Assembly: GCA_028822675.1 (NCBI GenBank)
Contig: JAPKDE010000144.1
Span: 1 to 6,598, forward strand
Source: Dehalococcoidia bacterium
GTDB taxonomy: Bacteria > Chloroflexota > Dehalococcoidia > UBA3495
Direction: 5' to 3'
Length of the DNA: 6,598 bases
The translations under genes and the position numbers were made by a program. Of this stretch, positions 1-4,857 are shown one piece after another. A model generated the notes under the pieces. That model was given only the letters and a program-made list of their open reading frames with translations, ran no database searches and had not been told where the DNA came from. The first letter of the stretch is position 1, and each line of letters begins with the position of its first letter.

Positions 1-39
1 GCTGCTGCCTTTGGTCGTGTGTATATGGAGGTCAAATAA
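1..39 (+). CDS. possible 3' end of a plus-strand gene (partial)
   Basis: Frame 1 is open from the window edge and reads AAAFGRVYMEVK followed by a TAA stop at 37-39. The alternating hydrophobic and charged composition looks like a protein C-terminus, but twelve residues are too few to assign a family. If real, the gene converges on the thioesterase gene on the minus strand, leaving about 117 bases between the two stop codons. It could equally be a chance open stretch. Confidence 0.3.
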   Translation, partial: AAAFGRVYMEVK

Positions 40-156
40 TCGGGCCATTTATTGCAATCAGATCTCAGCGGTTAGCTTGTAGCCTTCCGCGAATGAGGGT
101 ACCAGGACGGGTTTTAGTCTAGCCAGGCTTACGGATATCGTCAATGTTGTGACGAC
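40..156. other. intergenic region between convergent gene ends, with a small hairpin
   Basis: No open frame of note is present. A perfect inverted repeat, TCGTCA (138-143) and TGACGA (150-155) around a 6-nt loop, sits two bases beyond the thioesterase stop codon. Read on the plus strand it is followed by a moderately T-rich stretch (CTTATTTCTT); read on the minus strand there is no T-tract. It could be a weak terminator or a 3'-end stabilising stem for the thioesterase transcript. Confidence 0.3.
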
Positions 157-648
157 TTATTTCTTGGTAAAAGCTATCGCTTTGGACAAATCAGGAAACT
201 GGTCCATTGGTAGGATTTCGCCGGTGTCCTCGTAATGGGTGATCAACAGTCTAATGTCGTCAGGTACCGGCTTGCTGGACTCGGTGACAGCGTCATATCC
301 CACGTAGATGGTCTCAATCTCCGTCAGCAACCTGTCGCTCCCCGCCGGGTAAATCTCCATGTTTAGCGTGAGGCTGGTGTTGCCAATCTTGGAGACTTGG
401 ACGTACAGATCAATGATCTCATCAACCTTGGCTGGGGCCTTGAATTCCAATGTGCTTTTGACTACGGCAAAGTCGATATACCCACTTTCCGGGATGGTGT
501 AGATGGCAAAACCCAGGTTGCGGTAGTACTCAGCCTGGCCTATTTCCAGGTATCCCAAATAAGCGCCGTTGTAGACAATGCCCTGGGCGTCGCACTCCAT
601 CCAGCGGACGCGGACCGAGGTTTTGAACTTAAAATCTGACTGTGCCAT
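157..648 (-). CDS. acyl-CoA thioesterase, 4-hydroxybenzoyl-CoA thioesterase (YbgC-like) hotdog family
   Basis: This 163-residue protein is the usual length of a single-domain hotdog-fold thioesterase, which hydrolyses acyl-CoA thioesters to free acid and CoA in the cytoplasm. The family signature is clear at residues 14-47: V-R-W-x-E-x-D-A-x-G-I-V-Y-N, then Y-L-x-Y-x-E and E-Y-Y-R-x-L-G. Asp20 aligns by eye with the catalytic Asp17 of Pseudomonas 4-hydroxybenzoyl-CoA thioesterase. A central segment (residues 60-76, ending E-F-K-A-P) also matches the fold. The substrate cannot be read from sequence; YbgC-type enzymes take short or aromatic acyl-CoAs. The ATG is 11 nt after the trmD stop on the same strand, with GGAG overlapping that stop but rather far (13 nt) from the ATG. 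It is therefore the last gene of the amidohydrolase-trmD-thioesterase transcript and may be translationally coupled to trmD. Confidence 0.9.
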   Translation of the reverse strand: MAQSDFKFKTSVRVRWMECDAQGIVYNGAYLGYLEIGQAEYYRNLGFAIYTIPESGYIDFAVVKSTLEFKAPAKVDEIIDLYVQVSKIGNTSLTLNMEIYPAGSDRLLTEIETIYVGYDAVTESSKPVPDDIRLLITHYEDTGEILPMDQFPDLSKAIAFTKK

Positions 649-659
649 TCGTTTTGGGA

Positions 660-1421
660 TTACTCCGTGCTGCTGGGTGGCTCGTAGCCCAGCGTTCTGA
701 GGTACTTGAAATCCGCGGGGCTAAAGTCGGCGGTCAAAAGCAGGTCAGGCCGACGCTCCAATGTGCGCTGCAGGGATTGCTCCCGACGCCACTTATCGAT
801 GTTCGCATGGTGGCCGGAGAGTAATATATCCGGAACTTCCATGCCCCGGAACTCGGCCGGGCGAGTGTATAGCGGGTGTTGGAGCAACCCCGATGAAATC
901 GAGTCCTCTGTTACGTTCTCTGGAGATCCAATGACTCCGGGTACCAGCCGAGATACAGCGTCGATCAGGGCCATTGCCGGGAGTTCCCCTCCAGTCAGGA
1001 CAAAGTCTCCCAAGCTAATCTCCCGGGTGGCTAAGAAGTCTGGCACGCGGTTGTCGATACCCGCGTAATGGGCGCAAATCATGGCCAGGGCCGGCGCTTC
1101 TGCCAGTTCTTCAACCAGCTTCTGGGTCAGCATCTCTCCCTGAGGTGTGAAGAAGATTATGGGAATCTTGACCCGTTCATCTTCGGAGTATCCCGATAGT
1201 GCAGCCTCTGTGGCTTCGAAGACGGGGTCGGCTTTCATAATCATGCCGTGGCCGCCGCCAAACTGGTAATCGTCTGCTGTGTGGTGCTGGTCATTGGTGT
1301 AGTCTCTGATGTCCGTGACTTCAATAGAAACCAAGTCGCGTGCTAAAGCTTTGGCCAGCATGCTGTATTCCAAGTGGTCGTGGAAGGCGGCTGGGAACAA
1401 TGTCAGGACGTGAAAACGCAT
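660..1421 (-). CDS. trmD: tRNA (guanine-N1)-methyltransferase TrmD
   Basis: TrmD transfers a methyl group from S-adenosylmethionine to N1 of G37 in tRNAs with G at position 36, which prevents +1 frameshifting. At 253 residues it has family length. Visible landmarks are the N-terminal V-L-T-L-F-P strand (residues 5-10), F-G-G-G-H-G-M (54-60), T-P-Q-G (92-95), the knot segment S-L-G-D-F-V-L-T-G-G-E-L-P-A-M (136-150), A-V-S-R (155-158), T-E-D-S (171-174) and the C-terminal tRNA-binding region H-Y-T-R-P-like to L-L-S-G-H-H (183-205). Arg158, Glu172 and Asp173 correspond to E. coli Arg154, Glu168 and Asp169. Two usual residues differ: the C-G-R-Y-E-G motif is C-A-H-Y-A-G (116-121), so the Glu equivalent to E. 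coli Glu116 is Ala, and G-G-G-P-G-M has His instead of Pro. A TGA two codons upstream fixes the ATG as the start. The start codon lies inside a 12-bp inverted repeat, with no good Shine-Dalgarno. The gene is not next to rpsP, rimM or rplS, its usual neighbours. Confidence 0.96.
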   Translation of the reverse strand: MRFHVLTLFPAAFHDHLEYSMLAKALARDLVSIEVTDIRDYTNDQHHTADDYQFGGGHGMIMKADPVFEATEAALSGYSEDERVKIPIIFFTPQGEMLTQKLVEELAEAPALAMICAHYAGIDNRVPDFLATREISLGDFVLTGGELPAMALIDAVSRLVPGVIGSPENVTEDSISSGLLQHPLYTRPAEFRGMEVPDILLSGHHANIDKWRREQSLQRTLERRPDLLLTADFSPADFKYLRTLGYEPPSSTE

Positions 1422-1452
1422 CGGTCAATGATACTTCAGGCCGATGCGTTTT
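1413..1452 (-). promoter_or_regulatory. perfect 12-bp inverted repeat enclosing the trmD start codon
   Basis: AAAACGCATCGG (1413-1424) and CCGATGCGTTTT (1441-1452) are exact reverse complements separated by 16 nt. In trmD mRNA the 3' arm reads CCG-AUG-CGU-UUU, so the start codon (1421-1419) and the next codons would be paired, and only a weak GAAG in the loop resembles a Shine-Dalgarno. An A-tract before and T-tract after the GC-rich core also give it a bidirectional terminator shape. It could therefore end part of the upstream amidohydrolase transcript, repress trmD translation, or bind a protein as DNA. The repeat is seen directly; its function is inferred. Confidence 0.7.
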
Positions 1453-1494
1453 GCTTATTCCCAGTCGCCTATTTAACTAGAGCTTCGTGTGTGT

Positions 1495-2751
1495 TTAAAC
1501 CGAGACCGTTTGAGTATTCTTCACGGGTAGGTTGTCTACGTAGGCAACGCCACCCTTCATTACCATCTTGATGCTGTTTTCGGCCCGGAACACACCAATG
1601 TCCTTCAGGGGGTCGCCGTCGACGACCAAAATATCGGCGAATTTCCCTTTGGCCACGGTACCGAAGTCTTTCTCGCGGCCGATGCATTCAGCAGCCCAGC
1701 CGGTGGCGGTCTGAATGGCCTGCATGTTGGTCAGGCCCCGGTCGACCATGATCTCGATCTCCCGGGCATTGTCGCCGTGGACGAATCCACCAGCGTCAGT
1801 TCCCGCGGTAATCTTCACGCCGGCGGCCAGAGCCATCTGAGTGCTCTCCTGATGAACCTGCATAAGAATTTTGGTCCGTTCGATCACGTGGGGTGCGCTC
1901 ACGCTAGAGTGGAACTCATAGACCTCAAAAGTCGGGGTTAAGAAGGTGTTGTGGTCGGCCATCATCTTGACCAAATCCGGGTCATCGGCGATGTAGCAGC
2001 CGTGCTCCACTGAGCCAACACCGGCTTCGATACACATACGCAAGCCAGGGCCGCCTACGGCGTGGCACATAGTGTACTTCTCCTGAGACTTTGCCTCTGC
2101 TACCAAGGCTTTGACCTCGTCCGGCCCGAAGGCAATGTCTTTGGGGCCATGGCCTGAGCGGGAGCTTGCACCTCCAGTGGTTGCGAACTTAATTACGTCG
2201 GCACCAACCCGCACCAGTTCGCGGACTAGAGCCCGGATATCGTTCGGGCCGTTGGCCACACCGGACGGGCGCATAGGGTCGGTAATATACACATTCCTGT
2301 GGCCTGAGGCAGAGACGCGGTCTCCGATTCCACCGGTAGGCGAAACAATGGCCACGGAGGTCAACAGTCTGGGACCGATGAGCAGGCCCTCATCCACGGC
2401 GAATTTGAACCCGGCGTCCAGACCGCCTGCGTCACGGATGCAGGTATATCCAGCCAGCAAAGATTCCTCAATGGCCTTGGCTGTCTTCAAAGTGCTCATG
2501 GAATTGGGTTCTTCGACCTCCCACCGGCTCATCAGATTGTAGTTTTTGCTGTTCAGATGGTCATGGGTGTCAATCAGTCCAGGAAGCAAGGTCAGGCCGG
2601 TCAGATCGATCTTTTCTGTTCCGGGGGGGAGGGTGACGGCCGCCCTTGGGCCGACTTCAATAATCCGCTCGCCATCAATCAAAATTGCCGAGTCTTTCAG
2701 CACCGGCCCGCCGGTACCGTCAATCAAATTCGCTCCAAGTAACGCTTTCAT
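1495..2751 (-). CDS. amidohydrolase-family metal-dependent hydrolase (imidazolonepropionase/prolidase-like)
   Basis: This 418-residue cytoplasmic enzyme of the amidohydrolase superfamily hydrolyses C-N or related bonds with one or two divalent metals in a TIM barrel. The N-terminal beta-sandwich strand (I-D-G-T-G-G, residues 10-15, and A-I-L-I-D-G-E-R-I) leads into L-L-P-G-L-I-D-T-H-D-H-L, giving the HxH pair His63 and His65. Further metal or catalytic positions are Lys188 (D-V-I-K-F-A-T-T-G-G), His230 (C-H-A-V), His250 (S-V-E-H-G) and Asp319 (T-A-G-T-D-A-G-G). The C-terminal sandwich returns with G-K-F-A-D-I-L-V-V-D-G-D-P. All ligand positions are present, so it should be active. This layout is typical of imidazolonepropionase-like and Xaa-Pro dipeptidase-like members; the substrate cannot be told. 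A good Shine-Dalgarno (GAGGT, about 5 nt before the ATG) supports the start. It is the first gene of the operon; trmD begins 73 nt after its stop. There is no signal peptide. Confidence 0.93.
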   Translation of the reverse strand: MKALLGANLIDGTGGPVLKDSAILIDGERIIEVGPRAAVTLPPGTEKIDLTGLTLLPGLIDTHDHLNSKNYNLMSRWEVEEPNSMSTLKTAKAIEESLLAGYTCIRDAGGLDAGFKFAVDEGLLIGPRLLTSVAIVSPTGGIGDRVSASGHRNVYITDPMRPSGVANGPNDIRALVRELVRVGADVIKFATTGGASSRSGHGPKDIAFGPDEVKALVAEAKSQEKYTMCHAVGGPGLRMCIEAGVGSVEHGCYIADDPDLVKMMADHNTFLTPTFEVYEFHSSVSAPHVIERTKILMQVHQESTQMALAAGVKITAGTDAGGFVHGDNAREIEIMVDRGLTNMQAIQTATGWAAECIGREKDFGTVAKGKFADILVVDGDPLKDIGVFRAENSIKMVMKGGVAYVDNLPVKNTQTVSV

Positions 2752-2779
2752 GGCCTACCTCGCTAAGTGTCAGGTATGG

Positions 2780-2795
2780 CTGCGGACAACCGCAG
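2780..2795 (-). promoter_or_regulatory. hairpin at the predicted 5' end of the amidohydrolase-trmD transcript
   Basis: CTGCGG (2780-2785) and CCGCAG (2790-2795) form a perfect 6-bp stem with a 4-nt loop. With the -10 box at 2805-2810, transcription would begin near 2798, so the stem would occupy nearly the first bases of the mRNA. Such 5' stems can protect against RNase E or RppH; as DNA it could instead be an operator just downstream of the start site. Confidence 0.4.
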
Positions 2796-2804
2796 ATTGG
2801 CCTG

Positions 2805-2833
2805 ATGCTAGTCAAGCGGTGGGCTAGTGTCAA
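2805..2833 (-). promoter_or_regulatory. sigma70-type promoter for the amidohydrolase-trmD-thioesterase operon
   Basis: Read on the minus strand, TTGACA (2833-2828) is a perfect -35 box. It is followed after exactly 17 bp by TAGCAT (2810-2805), a 4-of-6 match to TATAAT that keeps the key first two bases and the final AT. The predicted start near 2798 gives a leader of about 47 nt ending at the GAGGT ribosome binding site. Spacing, consensus and position agree. Confidence 0.65.
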
Positions 2834-2876
2834 GGGCTTTTAGCCGTTCTGGTTTTCCCTCAATCTGGCAACCTAA

Positions 2877-2920
2877 TTGAAGTCAACCACCATCTGAGGT
2901 TGGCTATAATCAACTCGTTG
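2877..2920 (+). promoter_or_regulatory. -10 box for the propeller lipoprotein gene, with surrounding CAAC/GTTG half-sites
   Basis: TATAAT at 2905-2910 is a perfect -10 hexamer. No good -35 lies 16-18 bp upstream; TTGAAG at 2877-2882 is too far (22 bp). Four short half-sites surround it: CAAC 2884-2887, GTTG 2899-2902, CAAC 2911-2914 and GTTG 2917-2920. GTTG-N8-CAAC is centred on the -10 box. A strong -10 with a poor -35 and symmetric half-sites would suit a regulated promoter, but no regulator is known. The predicted leader is about 88 nt. Confidence 0.4.
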
Positions 2921-2962
2921 CGGGCCGTAGCTGGCGTCTGGACAGACGAACCTGCGTGTCTA

Positions 2963-2992
2963 AAGATACCGAATTCGAAGATACCGATTGCG
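2963..2992 (+). repeat. two-copy 15-nt tandem repeat in the lipoprotein leader
   Basis: AAGATACCGAATTCG (2963-2977) is followed directly by AAGATACCGATTGCG (2978-2992); 13 of 15 positions match. It lies 12 nt before the chosen start codon of the lipoprotein gene and inside its predicted untranslated leader. It may be a recent slippage duplication; a role in regulation is not shown. Confidence 0.6.
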
Positions 2993-3004
2993 TGGGATGG
3001 GCGG

Positions 3005-4021
3005 ATGAGACATAAGCTAACGGTCAGATTTTTCACTCTGGCGTCCCTGATTCTGATGGCGCTTGTTATCGGCTGTGGGTCAGACACAAGCAAAATCGTG
3101 TTTGTATCAGAAGTTGACGGCGATGCAGAGATTTATGTGATTGACCCCGAATCGGGTCTCGCCGAACCTCTGACTGACAATCGCAGCCAAGACATCAATC
3201 CGGTCTGGTCTCCAGATGGAAAACAGGTGCTGTATGTTTCAGACGGGTCTGGCGATCAAGAAATCAGCCTGGTCGATGCCAAAGACGGCAAGATAGCCCG
3301 TCTGACCAATATCCCCGGCGACGACATATCCCCTCTTTGGGCACCCGACGGCGTGAACCTGGCTTTCATATCGAATCAGGATGGCAACGCAGAGGTCTAC
3401 CTAATGCCGGCAGAGGGCGGTCGCCCTATACGCATCACCGCTAAAACTCCGGATGACCGCATGGGCGATTGGTCACCCGACGGCGAATGGTTGGCGTTTT
3501 CCCGTGGCGGGTCTGTGGAAGAGCAAGGTTTGTGGCTGCGTAACCCCGACGGCGTGAACCTGGTTCATCTCACCGAAGAAAATGATTTCAGCCCAACGTG
3601 GTCCCCGAATGGAGACCACATTGCCTTTGTCCGCGAGACAGAGGGGAATAAAGACATCTATCTGGCCAGTAGATTAAAAGACGGCACGTGGCAAGACGAT
3701 GCTGCACTGACCAGGCTGACCCAACATGAAGATACTGATGATACTCCGGTGTGGTCACCCGACAGCGACACCATCGCCTTTGTGTCGTTCCGTGACGGCA
3801 ACGGAGAGATATACATAATGGAAGATGACGGCTCCAAACAACTCCGCTTGACGACCAACGAAGCCGATGATTTGGAACCGGTCTGGTCTCCGGACGGTAA
3901 AGACCTGGCTTTTGTCTCCCACCTTTATGGGCCAGGTGAGATTTTCATCATGGACAATGAAGGCGGCAACCAGCGTCGGCTGACCACTAACGACGCTGAA
4001 GATCATTCACCAGACTGGTAG
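3005..4021 (+). CDS. TolB-like beta-propeller lipoprotein with seven PD40/WD40-like units
   Basis: The chosen ATG gives 338 residues beginning with a lipoprotein signal: basic M-R-H-K, a hydrophobic stretch (residues 9-22) and lipobox V-I-G-C, so Cys24 would be lipidated and the protein anchored outside the cytoplasmic membrane. An in-frame TTG at 2900 would add 35 residues ahead of the signal and is rejected. The rest is a repeat array with a tryptophan ending each unit at residues 68, 112, 156, 199, 250, 294 and 338, a period of about 44 and one longer unit of 51. The units carry the PD40 pattern W-S-P-D-G followed by I-A-F-V-S, D-G-N-x-E-I-Y-x-M and R-L-T. The first unit lacks its W-S-P-D-G opening and the chain stops exactly at the last S-P-D-W, as expected for circular closure of the propeller. 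TolB itself has six blades and an extra N-terminal domain, which is absent here, so this is not a TolB orthologue. Ligand or partner is unknown. The Shine-Dalgarno is weak (G-rich GGGCGG directly before the ATG). Confidence 0.88.
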   Translation: MRHKLTVRFFTLASLILMALVIGCGSDTSKIVFVSEVDGDAEIYVIDPESGLAEPLTDNRSQDINPVWSPDGKQVLYVSDGSGDQEISLVDAKDGKIARLTNIPGDDISPLWAPDGVNLAFISNQDGNAEVYLMPAEGGRPIRITAKTPDDRMGDWSPDGEWLAFSRGGSVEEQGLWLRNPDGVNLVHLTEENDFSPTWSPNGDHIAFVRETEGNKDIYLASRLKDGTWQDDAALTRLTQHEDTDDTPVWSPDSDTIAFVSFRDGNGEIYIMEDDGSKQLRLTTNEADDLEPVWSPDGKDLAFVSHLYGPGEIFIMDNEGGNQRRLTTNDAEDHSPDW

Positions 4022-4120
4022 GCAATCTTTAATCTAAGCAGACGACCATTCTCATTACTGGTAAGAGGATATCTAACGGTGCCAGGAGAGGTTTTTTAAC
4101 CTGGTAGCCGAGAATTCCTA

Positions 4121-4130
4121 GTGCTACACT
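4121..4130 (+). promoter_or_regulatory. possible extended -10 element before the flavin reductase-like gene
   Basis: TGCTACACT at 4122-4130 matches the extended -10 pattern TGnTAnAnT, 42 nt before the start codon. No convincing -35 is seen, which extended -10 promoters can tolerate. Nearby, CCAGG (4082-4086) and CCTGG (4100-4104) can pair, but no T-tract follows, so no terminator is called between this gene and the lipoprotein gene. Confidence 0.25.
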
Positions 4131-4172
4131 CCCGGTGCCTAAAACCATCTGGCTAGTTACGGGAAGAGCACT

Positions 4173-4754
4173 ATGAATTACTCTGAGATCGCTCCAATCA
4201 TGGGCCGACTTTGGTCACCCCTGGCAGCAGTCACCAGCCATTGGCAAGGTCAAGACAACGTTCAGATTGCGGTGGCCATTGCCGCAGCATCAATCGTTCC
4301 TGACCGGCCCAGGGTGGTGGTGCAACTCTACAAGACGAACCATAGCCACAACATGGTCCTCTCCAGCGGCGCCTTTGCTCTTAATTTTCTCAAGCCACAC
4401 CAAATAAACCTCATCGGCGATTTTGGCTTGGTCTCAGGTCGCGAGAAAGAAAAACTCGCGGGAGTAAAAACCAGCCACGGCGAATCAGAAAGTCCAATAT
4501 TGTCAGACTGCTACGGTTACCTGGATTGCCGGGTGATCAACGCAATGGACGCCGGGGACATGACCTGTTTCTTGGCGGAAGTGATCTCCGGCAAGACCCT
4601 GGCTGAAGGCGAACCACTTTGGTGGCGAGACGCCCGCCGTGAACTACCCCAGGAATGGCTGGAACGCTGGGAGAGCAAGCAATCGTCTGAAGTTGAAACC
4701 TCGCGTGCCAACATGGACCAGATCAGTTACACGCCCTGGAAACCACCCAAATAA
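4173..4754 (+). CDS. flavin reductase-like domain protein (FMN-binding split barrel)
   Basis: This 193-residue soluble protein resembles the flavin reductase-like family (HpaC/NtaB type). Members bind FMN or FAD in a split-barrel dimer and usually reduce flavin with NAD(P)H for a partner monooxygenase. Matching segments are the first strand S-P-L-A-A-V-T-S (15-22), then R-P-R-V-V-V-Q-L-Y-K-T-N-H-S-H-N-M-V (45-62), the helix-strand S-S-G-A-F-A-L-N-F-L (64-73), F-G-L-V-S-G-R-E-K-E-K-L-A-G-V (84-98), and the late strands Y-L-D-C-R-V-I and G-D-M-T-C-F-L-A-E-V (116-137). A basic and acidic tail of about 40 residues follows. GGGAAG six nt before the ATG is a good ribosome binding site. No monooxygenase partner is in the window. 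It may instead be a flavoprotein using bound flavin itself, since many family members are uncharacterised. Confidence 0.82.
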   Translation: MNYSEIAPIMGRLWSPLAAVTSHWQGQDNVQIAVAIAAASIVPDRPRVVVQLYKTNHSHNMVLSSGAFALNFLKPHQINLIGDFGLVSGREKEKLAGVKTSHGESESPILSDCYGYLDCRVINAMDAGDMTCFLAEVISGKTLAEGEPLWWRDARRELPQEWLERWESKQSSEVETSRANMDQISYTPWKPPK

Positions 4755-4763
4755 AACATATTC

Positions 4764-4857
4764 TTTCCTTTGAACATAAAGCCGGAATGCAGGCGTTAAC
4801 AGCGCCAACCAAGTATTCAAATAGAAAGTTAGGATGCAGGCGTTGACCGCGCCGACC
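4764..4857 (+). repeat. 47-bp-period imperfect duplication covering the start of the CinA/NMNAT fusion gene
   Basis: The 24 nt at 4787-4810 and at 4834-4857 match at 21 positions. Both begin ATGCAGGCGTT and encode MQALTAPT; the three differences (TTA/TTG, ACA/ACC, CCA/CCG) are all third-codon-position and synonymous. AAAG also recurs nine bases before each ATG, and weaker similarity extends further upstream, so a tandem duplication with a 47-bp unit is likely. Each core also contains GGCG-N7-CGCC. The downstream copy is taken as the true gene start because it is in frame with the long protein. Confidence 0.65.
4787..4846 (+). other. short upstream reading frame overlapping the fusion gene start
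   Basis: The upstream copy of the duplicated start opens a 19-codon frame (MQALTAPTKYSNRKLGCRR). Its TGA at 4844-4846 lies 13 nt inside the downstream gene, in a different frame. If translated, terminating ribosomes would be placed beside the ATG at 4834, which allows translational coupling. Its own ribosome binding site is poor, so it may be only a relic of the duplication. Confidence 0.2.

Noticed and set aside
121..135. AGCC-A-GGCT palindrome near the left end as an operator or attachment site
   Set aside because: Only four base pairs, expected often by chance, with no associated mobile gene.
706..1068. Long plus-strand open frames opposite trmD, and similar antisense frames across the window
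   Set aside because: They lie opposite well-conserved genes, show no family motifs and have low-quality composition; they are shadows.
2900..3004. In-frame TTG start at 2900 that would lengthen the lipoprotein by 35 residues
   Set aside because: The added residues precede a complete signal peptide and lipobox, the codons overlap the likely -10 box and leader repeat, and the ATG at 3005 gives a normal lipoprotein N-terminus.
4082..4104. Intrinsic terminator after the lipoprotein gene
   Set aside because: CCAGG and CCTGG can pair and the Ts lie within the loop, but no T-tract follows the stem.
4042..4172. FMN riboswitch before the flavin reductase-like gene
   Set aside because: An AGGATATC string and small stems are present, but none of the conserved FMN aptamer segments can be found and the space is short.
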